Shown: positions 1-6,107 of the stretch, piece after piece
Numbering within the stretch: the stretch's first letter is position 1
How the letters are laid out: every line of letters begins with the position of its first letter
Translations under genes and position numbers: made by a program
The notes under the pieces: generated by a model
Told to the model about the DNA's origin: nothing
The model's input: the letters and a program-made list of their open reading frames with translations, nothing else
Database searches by the model: none
Assembly (NCBI GenBank): GCA_002369525.1
Contig: DFFN01000023.1
Coordinates: 1-7,735 of the forward strand
Direction: 5' to 3'
From: Lachnoclostridium sp. UBA3775
GTDB lineage: Bacteria > Bacillota > Clostridia > Lachnospirales > Lachnospiraceae
Length of the DNA stretch: 7,735 nucleotides

Positions 1-379
1 TCAGGAAATTCTTTCCTACGATATCTGTATCAAGATGCACACCGTTTGAAACCGGCAGTTCTGCGTCCGGTCCCTCGGCATCCATCAGGTCAACGTCGAA
101 ATAAGTGTTCCATCCATGCTTCTTTAAGAGCTCGAGATGTTTGATAGTTGTGTTTCTCTGTCCGCCGTACGCGGTGTTGCACTCAACCACTCTTCCGCCG
201 ACATGCTCAACCATCGGCTTCCAGAACTCCGGATGAAGATAGTTCTGGTTACCCTCCTCACCCGAATGTACCTTGACGGCAACCCTGCCTTCAAGCTTCT
301 TTCCGAGCATATCGTAAAGCTTTACGACAGACTCGGGTGTGATCTTTCTCGTAAAATAAATTTTTGCTACCGAACCCAT
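1..379 (-). CDS. DUF362 domain-containing protein, N-terminal part
   Basis: This is the first 126 codons of a gene that continues past the left edge. The translation begins MGSVAKIYFTRKITPESV and contains VAVKVHSGEEGNQNYL (about residues 33-48), VVECNTAYGGQRNTT (about 64-78) and FDVDLMDAEGP (94-104). These are the hallmarks, as I remember them, of DUF362 proteins, which are often annotated as uncharacterised Fe-S centre proteins. In such proteins the cysteine clusters usually lie further along, so they would be outside the window. I chose ATG 379 because GGAGG (389-393) lies 9 bases upstream. The in-frame ATG at 385 is only 3 bases from it, which is tight but possible. The gene starts about 21 bases after the DUF218 gene stops and has no visible promoter of its own, so the two are probably cotranscribed. 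The biochemical function is unknown. Confidence 0.85.
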   Translation of the reverse strand, partial: MGSVAKIYFTRKITPESVVKLYDMLGKKLEGRVAVKVHSGEEGNQNYLHPEFWKPMVEHVGGRVVECNTAYGGQRNTTIKHLELLKKHGWNTYFDVDLMDAEGPDAELPVSNGVHLDTDIVGKNFL

Positions 380-400
380 AATCATAATCCTCCGTATGTT

Positions 401-1840
401 TTATAGTAATGCAAGATGCACAAGTACCGAACAGACAAATATCACAGCCGCGGTGATCGCAAGCTTGATCCTCTTTGAAACCAGAAGCCCCGCGAATTCG
501 CGCAGGAAAGCGTTGGGGTAGAAATACCATTTTGTCTTTGCCGATATGCCCTCGGCGTCAAGCCCGTGTTCCTGCGAAAGCACATAGCCCCTGAAAACAT
601 GATAATTGGTGGTCGAAAATGCCGCCTTTGATTTTTTATCTCCGGAGTCCTGCCAGATCACATCGCGGGAAAACTTAATGTTCTGCCAGGTATTTGTGCT
701 CTTATCGTCAGGAAGTATTTGCGAGGCGGGAATGCCGTTCTGCACCAGATAGTTTTTCATGGCCTCGCTCTCGCTGATCACCTCGTCGCTTCCCTGTCCG
801 CCGGACGGAACGAATTTAGCATGCCTGCCTGTCTTTTCAAACTGTTCCTTCTCAAACTTTATCGCCGCATCCACTCTTCCCTTTAAAAGCGGTGTCAGAC
901 TTCCGTCCTTACGGATGCGGCAGCCGAGTATGATAATATAATCCTTGTCAAACGAAGGATAATATCTTGTCGAAAGAAAGGCAGTCAGCATCGTGAACAT
1001 GAAAACGCATTCCAGAAAGCTTACAATGTAGGCAGACGCCAGAAAAATCGTATTATGGGCCTCCTCGTTAAATACCGCATAATCGGAGCTTCTGCCGACT
1101 ATGATAACGACGCTTCCCAAAAAGCACAGCGCCGCAAGGATTATACCGAGAAGATTTGCGGTCCTGAAGCCCTCATGCCGTACCAGCCATATATTGCTGA
1201 ATGCACAAAGCCCCGAAAGCAGCATCATCACCGGTGCAGCCACCACCACAAAATAGTAACCTGTCTCGGACATCGTATTCAGCATAAATCTGAAGTTGTC
1301 GAAGGTATGCATGTAGTAAAGGGCATAAACCACGATAGCGGCGGAAAAAAGGCCTGCGCCTCCGTACGCAACCATTGAGTACGAAAATTCGCCTTTTTTC
1401 CGGCATTCGAAGTATGTATATGCCATCACCGCCGAGACCAGAGCCAGACAGGCAAGTATTATATATTCGACGGTATGAAATCCGTTGAAGTTCAGATAAA
1501 ATTTTTCAAATATGAACTTATAAGCCGTCACCTTTACGCCGGTGTGTTCAAGCATTATATTTCCGACCTTTACGTCAATGCCTGTTTCTCCCTTTCCTTC
1601 TGCAACAAGATCCAGGCAGACTATATTGTCTTTGTCAAGGTAAACCTTTTCTGCTTTTACAACGCTCTCATCCTCGATGAACGTCTTGATGGGATAATCT
1701 TCCGATTTTATCCAGTCGCCGAAATGATTGTTCGAAAAACGCAGGGTAAACTGATTTCCTTTTTTTATCACGGTTATCGCTGTGACCGCCAGTATGAGAA
1801 AAATCACAACGGCCAAAACGATAAATCTTTTTTTCTTCAT
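401..1840 (-). CDS. Multi-pass membrane protein with DUF218 (YdcF/SanA-like) domain
   Basis: The 479-residue protein has a hydrophobic segment at 6-25, a soluble, probably beta-rich stretch at 26-120, and membrane segments near 122-143, 156-178, 195-218, 229-249 and 265-290. A DUF218 domain follows at about 300-450, and a last membrane helix at 459-478. The DUF218 signature is clear: DYIIILGCRIRKDGSLTP (300-317), VPSGGQGSDE (344-353), SESEAMKNYL (356-365), STNTWQNIKFS (381-391) and a TTNYHVFR segment (410-417). The family is linked to envelope functions (SanA, ElyC) or nucleotide/SAM binding (YdcF) in E. coli, but no reaction is firmly assigned. The reading frame is open back to an ATG at 1921. 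I chose 1840 because GGAGAG sits 5 bases upstream and the protein then begins MKKKRF before the first helix. Positive-inside counting would place the DUF218 domain in the cytoplasm, which is uncertain. It has its own promoter at 1872-1900. Confidence 0.85.
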   Translation of the reverse strand: MKKKRFIVLAVVIFLILAVTAITVIKKGNQFTLRFSNNHFGDWIKSEDYPIKTFIEDESVVKAEKVYLDKDNIVCLDLVAEGKGETGIDVKVGNIMLEHTGVKVTAYKFIFEKFYLNFNGFHTVEYIILACLALVSAVMAYTYFECRKKGEFSYSMVAYGGAGLFSAAIVVYALYYMHTFDNFRFMLNTMSETGYYFVVVAAPVMMLLSGLCAFSNIWLVRHEGFRTANLLGIILAALCFLGSVVIIVGRSSDYAVFNEEAHNTIFLASAYIVSFLECVFMFTMLTAFLSTRYYPSFDKDYIIILGCRIRKDGSLTPLLKGRVDAAIKFEKEQFEKTGRHAKFVPSGGQGSDEVISESEAMKNYLVQNGIPASQILPDDKSTNTWQNIKFSRDVIWQDSGDKKSKAAFSTTNYHVFRGYVLSQEHGLDAEGISAKTKWYFYPNAFLREFAGLLVSKRIKLAITAAVIFVCSVLVHLALL

Positions 1841-1871
1841 AGCCACTCTCCGCTTGTTTTTTCGCTCTTTT

Positions 1872-1900
1872 ATCTTATCACATAAGCGGGGCTTTTGCAA
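1872..1900 (-). promoter_or_regulatory. Sigma-A promoter for the DUF218-DUF362 unit
   Basis: Read on the minus strand, TTGCAA (1895-1900) is followed by a 17-base spacer and TAAGAT (1872-1877). A TG one base before the -10 makes it an extended -10. The start point would be near 1865, giving a leader of about 25 bases before ATG 1840. It lies in the 70-base gap after the transporter operon. I found no convincing hairpin-plus-T-run terminator there, so read-through from the operon is also possible. Confidence 0.65.
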
Positions 1901-1910
1901 CCGGAAAGGC

Positions 1911-3131
1911 TTATTCGGCAAACATTTCCCTTATTCTTTCAAAACTTTCTGTTATCTCATCGTCCATGTCTTTTACATTGTTCCCAAGTTTTTCAACGTT
2001 ATCAAGACTGCCCTTTATTCCTTTTTCGCGGAGCATCTTTGCAATATGCTCGACGTAATGATAATTGCTTTCGTATTCCTTTGTCCAGGGATCGCTTTCC
2101 TCCGTAATATCGGCTAAAAGCTCCAGACTTTTGCCGTCATTGAGATAAACCCGCAGTGCAAGGGAGTCATTCCTGCAGTAAATCTTAAAATCTGTAATGT
2201 CATCGTAGCTGTATTCGTTTTTCCTGCCGTTTTCAACGCTTACCATGCCGCTTTCGGTGCTTTTTACATAATTTTTTGTACTGTATATCGTCATAAAGGT
2301 ACCGCTTATAAGCATGCAGGCAAAAACAAAGATTCTGATTTTAAACCGGCCGATCGCAAATTTTGAGATTTCATCTCTGAGCATCAGCGCGGTCCAGAAC
2401 ATTGCCGAGCCAAGAGCAATGAACATGTAAACCCTGTTTTTTGAACCGAAAGCATATAATACCGCCTCATTCTCAGGTACCTTTATCGAGCAGTCAACGA
2501 TGAGTGCCGTTATGATAAGAAAGCCGAAGGCTCCGATTATGACACCGATAAGGTAGGTTACGATATCAAAAAAGAAATATGCCACGCTTATGACAGCCTG
2601 TTTTGAAGCTCCATGCTTTTCATGAGTCATTTTCCATGAAATGAGCCTGTAATAAAGCAGGGGGACAAGGATACAAAGCAGCGGCCAGCAAACGATATTT
2701 GCTATCTGCATTCCGCTAAGCTCTCCCATTGTTTTAAATCCCACAATCCTCTGTGGACGAACATGATCCGCAAAGCCTTCCACTCCGCCTTCCATATCCG
2801 CAAAGCTGAAAAGCGTGCAGAATGCCATGAAGAAAAGCTCATAGGGCACTACGCGTTTCGCAAGTTTTATAAATACTTCCCTTACAGGAAAACTCTGGCC
2901 GCGAAGGGCTGTTATGAGGCTTCCGTCATCCTTGGTACGTGATGCCACAAAGTACTTTCTGTAATATGCGATCAAAAATGCCGCTTCAAGCAGTATCACG
3001 AGCGGAAGCTTCTTCGGATCAACGATAACCGATAGAAGCAGTACGGGAGCAAATGCCAGGTGCCTGACATTATGCTTTGTAATCTTCCTTATCGTTTTTA
3101 TATATGAACCTGCGATTTTTTTCTCTTCCAT
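1911..3131 (-). CDS. Probable ABC transporter membrane subunit with C-terminal soluble domain
   Basis: I do not recognise this 406-residue protein as a named family. About seven hydrophobic segments can be seen near residues 23-37, 43-58, 94-111, 142-165, 181-212 (long, possibly two passes), 233-251 and 264-284. About 120 polar residues follow. The part at 295-340 (SVENGRKNEYSYDDITDF, then a beta-like stretch with NDGKSLELL) looks like a small beta domain of PH-like type. The last part is helical and acidic. The position 19 bases after the stop of ATPase 2 implies that it is that ATPase's membrane partner. I chose ATG 3131 because GGAGG (3139-3143) is 7 bases upstream. The ATG at 3137 is only 1 base from it. 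The permease role is inferred from gene order and hydrophobicity, not from a motif. It is the last gene of the operon. Confidence 0.7.
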   Translation of the reverse strand: MEEKKIAGSYIKTIRKITKHNVRHLAFAPVLLLSVIVDPKKLPLVILLEAAFLIAYYRKYFVASRTKDDGSLITALRGQSFPVREVFIKLAKRVVPYELFFMAFCTLFSFADMEGGVEGFADHVRPQRIVGFKTMGELSGMQIANIVCWPLLCILVPLLYYRLISWKMTHEKHGASKQAVISVAYFFFDIVTYLIGVIIGAFGFLIITALIVDCSIKVPENEAVLYAFGSKNRVYMFIALGSAMFWTALMLRDEISKFAIGRFKIRIFVFACMLISGTFMTIYSTKNYVKSTESGMVSVENGRKNEYSYDDITDFKIYCRNDSLALRVYLNDGKSLELLADITEESDPWTKEYESNYHYVEHIAKMLREKGIKGSLDNVEKLGNNVKDMDDEITESFERIREMFAE

Positions 3132-3150
3132 TGTCATTCCTCCGAAATTC

Positions 3151-3909
3151 TCATAAAAGCTTTCTAAGCTCGTTTACTCCTTCTTCAGAAAGAAGGCTCT
3201 CCCTGTCACCCGACTTAACGATCCTGCCGTTCTCGATCACATATATATAGTCTGCGGCATCATTGATCTCTTCGAGCAGGTGCGTGGAAAGGAGTATTCC
3301 TGTATTTTCCTTCGCTATTCTTGCCTGCAGCAGCTCTAAAATGTCAGTTTTCACTACCGGATCCAGATTTGCAAAGGGCTCGTCCATGATCATAAGCTTA
3401 GGATGTCTTGCAAATGCCAGGCAAAGCTTAAACTTCACATATTCGCCGGTGGAAAGCTCCGTAGGCAGGAATTTATAGAACCTTTCTCTGCTTTCTCCGC
3501 CGGTAAGGCCCATATCCTTGCTGAGCTTTTCAAATTCCTCCCTGTCAAACTCGGGATAGAGGCTTGCATAAAGCTCAATGTTCTGCGAAATGTCAAGAGT
3601 CGAAAACATGGGCATCTCTTCGCTTATCATGGCTGTCTTTCTCCGCATGGCGGCCGTTGTGTCAAAATCAAGCTTTACCTGCTTTCTCTCATCCTCAGGG
3701 TAAGCGTCATCATCCGAAAAGCCGTAATATATGCTGCCGCTCTCCGGTATAAGCGCACCGTACAGAAGCTTGAAAAGAGTTGACTTTCCGCCCGCATTAT
3801 GTCCGATCACTACCGTCATATACCCTTCTTTTACCTCTATGTTCACATCGGTTATCAAAAGGGATTTTTTCTTATCATATCTGAATTTTAAATTTTCTGC
3901 TTTAATCAT
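3151..3909 (-). CDS. ABC transporter ATP-binding protein (ATPase 2)
   Basis: This is a 252-residue single nucleotide-binding domain that would power the membrane protein encoded directly downstream. Visible motifs are the Walker A GHNAGGKST (36-44), signature LSTGE (152-156), Walker B LMIMDEP (172-178), D-loop NLD (181-183) and switch histidine in STH (H210). Three motifs depart from the usual forms. The second-to-last conserved glycine position of Walker A (GxxGxGK) holds alanine, the signature is LSTGE rather than LSGGQ, and the Q-loop region reads MISEEMPMF with Glu where Gln is usual. The core lysine, Asp-Glu and His are intact, so ATP use remains likely. I chose ATG 3909, where the protein begins MIKAENLKFRYD as family members do and AGG is about 7 bases upstream. 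An upstream in-frame ATG at 3945 overlaps the end of the regulator gene and has no clear ribosome site. The substrate and direction of transport are unknown. Confidence 0.92.
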   Translation of the reverse strand: MIKAENLKFRYDKKKSLLITDVNIEVKEGYMTVVIGHNAGGKSTLFKLLYGALIPESGSIYYGFSDDDAYPEDERKQVKLDFDTTAAMRRKTAMISEEMPMFSTLDISQNIELYASLYPEFDREEFEKLSKDMGLTGGESRERFYKFLPTELSTGEYVKFKLCLAFARHPKLMIMDEPFANLDPVVKTDILELLQARIAKENTGILLSTHLLEEINDAADYIYVIENGRIVKSGDRESLLSEEGVNELRKLL

Positions 3910-3931
3910 ATCTGACCTGCTTTCTCCCGTC

Positions 3932-4306
3932 TTACTCTCCGTCATAAAGTATCTCTAACATATCCATTGCTTCGCTTTTTGAAAGTCCTGCCTTCTTTGC
4001 CTCGGCGGCCCACTTTGCAAGACCTTCCTCAAGCCCCAGTGTCTGTTTTTCCGCGAGAAATTCCATATCCGGATTATCCACGAAAAATCCTTTTCCGGGC
4101 ACCGAATAGACCATGCCTTCTTTTTCCAGATCCTCATAGGCACGCTTTGTTGTTATCACGCTTATCGCAAGCTCGGCGGCAAGCCCTCTTATCGAAGGCA
4201 GAGGCTCGCCCGCTTTAAGTTCTCCTGCCGTTATCGCATCCCTAAGCTGCCTGGTTATCTGCTCATAGATCGGGATGCCGCTTTTTGACTGTATGCTTAT
4301 GTTCAT
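3932..4306 (-). CDS. GntR-family transcriptional regulator, YtrA-like
   Basis: This 124-residue protein has a winged helix-turn-helix at about 11-77. The clear signature includes GIPIYEQITRQLRDAI (10-25), GEPLPSIRGLAAEL (33-46), TTKRAYEDLEKEGM (52-65) and the wing VPGKGFFVDN (69-78). Only about 45 helical residues follow. Lack of a large effector domain is the mark of the YtrA subfamily, whose members typically repress neighbouring ABC transporter genes. The ATG overlaps the TGA of the preceding membrane-protein gene (ATGA, 4303-4306), and AAGGAG lies 6 bases upstream inside that gene, so translation is likely coupled. The expected target is the repeated site at 5939-5991 over the operon promoter, giving autoregulation. 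The inducer cannot be read from the sequence. Confidence 0.93.
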   Translation of the reverse strand: MNISIQSKSGIPIYEQITRQLRDAITAGELKAGEPLPSIRGLAAELAISVITTKRAYEDLEKEGMVYSVPGKGFFVDNPDMEFLAEKQTLGLEEGLAKWAAEAKKAGLSKSEAMDMLEILYDGE

Positions 4307-5028
4307 GCCTTACTCCTTTTCTTCATATTAGCCATCCTGAAAATTTCCTCTGTGCTTCCCTTAAAGTCGCCGGGCTCGAATTTAACTATCTGATATATCA
4401 GCCTTACCAGCATGCATAATATCCCGGTTACAAGCATCACATTTGTTGCTGTTCCTCCGAAGCTTATGCCAAGGCCTGCCCATTTTATTCCCTGTATATA
4501 AAGTCCGTTTGAAAAATATATTGCAAAGCCGAAAATAAATAATACCGTTATGAAAATATCTCCTGCATCCGTCTTCTTTCTTTTGCAAAGCCTTGCAAGA
4601 CCGTTCTCGATACAGGTCATGAACGTATAGACTATACCGAATATGATGAACCCCGTCATGCTGACCGGGTACTTCTCCAGAAGCTCAGGGCTCCTGAAAG
4701 ACTTAAAGTAGGACAGGTCTGCCTTGTATCTCATGTACATCACTGCTACTGCGATAATGAAATACAGACTGTATCTAAGGGCAATGACTATACCCTGGGC
4801 CACGGCTTCCTGTTTGATGTCTTTATCGCTTTTCGGAACAATGTAGTCTGCATGGTTTTTATCCCTCAGATATACTGCCGTAAGCGGAAGGCTCAATAAC
4901 AGTGCCCAGGCCACCAAGCCGAGACCTATCATCAGAACCGCTGCGGTTATTTCAAGCACAATCGAGGACTTCATATATTTATGTCTTATCCTTTCATATT
5001 CTAAAGCCCATCTTAATTTCTCCGTCAT
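4303..5028 (-). CDS. Probable ABC transporter membrane subunit (membrane protein 1)
   Basis: The 241-residue protein is mostly hydrophobic, with segments near residues 23-53, 78-100, 122-144, 157-176 and 183-214 (the first and last long enough for more than one pass). It has a charged N-terminus and a basic tail ending KKRSKA. I see no signal peptide or catalytic motif, and I cannot place it in a named family. Its start overlaps the stop of ATPase 1 by four bases (ATGA, 5025-5028), and its own stop overlaps the start of the regulator gene. The translational coupling to the ATPase is the main reason to call it the transporter's membrane component. The size and layout resemble the short permeases in YtrA-regulated operons. 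Confidence 0.75.
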   Translation of the reverse strand: MTEKLRWALEYERIRHKYMKSSIVLEITAAVLMIGLGLVAWALLLSLPLTAVYLRDKNHADYIVPKSDKDIKQEAVAQGIVIALRYSLYFIIAVAVMYMRYKADLSYFKSFRSPELLEKYPVSMTGFIIFGIVYTFMTCIENGLARLCKRKKTDAGDIFITVLFIFGFAIYFSNGLYIQGIKWAGLGISFGGTATNVMLVTGILCMLVRLIYQIVKFEPGDFKGSTEEIFRMANMKKRSKA

Positions 5029-5906
5029 GATCTTTTCCTCCTGCTCTCCTTCTCTATGAAATACATTATTTCTCTTAAATCCGCCATTCTCGAATACGGT
5101 ATAAGCTCATCGGGAAGTCCGTAGTCCTCTGTGTCTACCAGCAGCTTTTTGCTGTGCTCGCTCATTCTTTTGCCTGCAACCGCTCTGTCCGGTATTTCGA
5201 TCAGCTTATCGTTTCCGGCCTCTACAACTCTGTAACGGTCCCTCAGCTCGTCAATCGTTCCGAAGAACCTGACCCTTCCCGCATCGCCGTCGCGGTACAT
5301 CCAGAGTATACGGTCCGCAAAGCCTTCAAGCTCTTCCACGATGTGGCTGGCAATGATGACCGAGTGCTTTTCATCGCCTACTATATTTCTCATTGTGGAA
5401 TAAAACTCATCCCTGAAGTCCACATCCAGATTACCGGTCGGCTCATCAAAAACATAGAGCGAGGCCTCATGGGAAAGCGTAAAAGCAAGCTGTACGCGAA
5501 GCTGCTGGCCTTTTGAAAGCTTTGCAAGCTCACACTTTTCTGCCGGCACCTCATATTTTTCAAGAAGCTTACGATACTTTTCATTACTGAAACTCTTGTA
5601 ATACCGGCCGTACAGCTCTCCCTCCATCATAGGTGACATTCCCGGTGTAAAGGGAATATCCTGAAAGATCCATCCCAGCTCGTTTTTATATGCCGCCGGG
5701 TTTTCTTTTATGTCATATGTTTTAATCCTGAGCTCTCCGTCTCCTTTTTCAAGCCTGTAGCTTCCAAGTATGCAGCGGAGCAGGGTTGTTTTTCCGCAGC
5801 CGTTCACTCCGATTATTCCGAGTATCTCGCCGGCTTCAAGCTTTATGCTCACATCCTCCAGCCTGAAATCGCCGAGCTTTTTATTAAGACCTTTACATGA
5901 AAACAT
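5025..5906 (-). CDS. ABC transporter ATP-binding protein (ATPase 1)
   Basis: This 293-residue protein has a nucleotide-binding domain at about 1-215 with canonical motifs: Walker A GVNGCGKTT (33-41), Q-loop glutamine in WIFQD (Q82), signature LSKGQ (130-134), Walker B LYVFDEP (150-156), D-loop NLD (159-161) and switch histidine in ASH (H188). A C-terminal extension of about 75 residues ends in a basic tail, RRKRS. Such extensions are common in the YtrB/BcrA-type exporters and antibiotic-linked ATPases. I chose ATG 5906, giving MFSCKGLNKKLGDF, because AGGA lies 8 bases upstream and the domain starts at the usual distance. The ATG at 5927 has AGG directly touching it, with no room for a normal ribosome site. 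It is the first gene of the operon, about 58 bases after the predicted transcription start. Substrate unknown. Confidence 0.93.
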   Translation of the reverse strand: MFSCKGLNKKLGDFRLEDVSIKLEAGEILGIIGVNGCGKTTLLRCILGSYRLEKGDGELRIKTYDIKENPAAYKNELGWIFQDIPFTPGMSPMMEGELYGRYYKSFSNEKYRKLLEKYEVPAEKCELAKLSKGQQLRVQLAFTLSHEASLYVFDEPTGNLDVDFRDEFYSTMRNIVGDEKHSVIIASHIVEELEGFADRILWMYRDGDAGRVRFFGTIDELRDRYRVVEAGNDKLIEIPDRAVAGKRMSEHSKKLLVDTEDYGLPDELIPYSRMADLREIMYFIEKESRRKRS

Positions 5907-5938
5907 TTTTCTAATCCTTTCTTTCATCCTACCGCTGA

Positions 5939-5991
5939 ACTGTATATACTGTTCATATCTAACTATGCACAGTATACACAGTTATACACAG
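5939..5991. promoter_or_regulatory. Candidate operator of the GntR/YtrA regulator: three repeat copies
   Basis: On the plus strand, ACTGTATATACTGT (5939-5952) and ACAGTATACACAGT (5969-5982) are inverted repeats matching at 13 of 14 positions, separated by 16 bases. A third copy, ACAGTTATACACAG (5978-5991), has one inserted T and overlaps the second in direct orientation. Centres of the inverted copies are 30 bp apart, about three helical turns. The second and third copies cover the -10 and the spacer of the operon promoter, and the first lies in the leader just past the start point. Binding there would block transcription. That the encoded GntR protein is the ligand is inferred from position. 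Confidence 0.7.
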
Positions 5992-5999
5992 AATGTCAA
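5971..5999 (-). promoter_or_regulatory. Sigma-A promoter of the ABC transporter operon
   Basis: On the minus strand, a perfect -35 TTGACA (5994-5999) is separated by exactly 17 bases from -10 TATACT (5971-5976). The predicted start point is near 5964, giving a leader of about 58 bases. The promoter is intrinsically strong. Its -10 and spacer lie inside the repeat cluster at 5939-5991, consistent with tight repression. Confidence 0.85.
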
Positions 6000-6003
6000 T
6001 AGC

Positions 6004-6040
6004 TTTTTTAAATTTTTAAATTTTTTCAAAATATTTTATT
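6004..6040. other. A/T tract between divergent promoters (possible shared UP element)
   Basis: Of 37 bases only C6027 is not A or T, and A- and T-runs alternate. The tract abuts the -35 boxes of both divergent promoters, at 5999 on one side and 6039 on the other. It sits where RNA polymerase alpha subunits contact UP elements, and it may also be bent. That role is inferred from position and composition alone. Confidence 0.4.
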
Positions 6041-6068
6041 GACACCCCCCATAGCTGAAAATTATACT
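6039..6068 (+). promoter_or_regulatory. Sigma-A promoter of the debranching-enzyme gene
   Basis: TTGACA (6039-6044), an 18-base spacer and TATACT (6063-6068) form a near-consensus promoter. The spacer begins with a run of six C. The start point would be near 6075, giving a leader of about 33 bases to ATG 6108. It shares no bases with the operator repeats, which end 47 bases upstream of its -35 box. Confidence 0.75.
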
Positions 6069-6095
6069 TAAGACAAGGGTTTACTTTTAATCGCG

Positions 6096-6101
6096 AGGAG
6101 G
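6096..6101 (+). promoter_or_regulatory. Ribosome binding site AGGAGG
   Basis: A perfect AGGAGG stands 6 bases before ATG 6108 and fixes the start of the debranching-enzyme gene. Confidence 0.85.
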
Positions 6102-6107
6102 TTTATT

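Noticed and set aside
1055..1378. A 107-codon open frame on the plus strand
   Set aside because: It is antisense to the DUF218 gene, rich in His, Cys and Lys with no motif, and is explained as the shadow of that gene's membrane segments.
1874..1886. Small dyad CTTATCACATAAG over the -10 of the DUF218 promoter, as an operator
   Set aside because: The arms are only five bases and do not extend, and no related copy was found near the other promoters.
1893..1920. Possible terminator at the end of the transporter operon, from ATAAGC/GCTTAT pairing
   Set aside because: The arms are six bases with about 21 bases between them, are not followed by a T-run on the minus strand, and coincide with the next promoter.
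5154..5516. A 120-codon open frame on the plus strand
   Set aside because: It is antisense to the well-supported ABC ATPase 1 and has no convincing ribosome site or domain.
5969..5991. Tandem repeats read as a CRISPR or mobile-element end
   Set aside because: There are only three short copies with no spacer pattern, and a regulatory role at the promoter explains them better.
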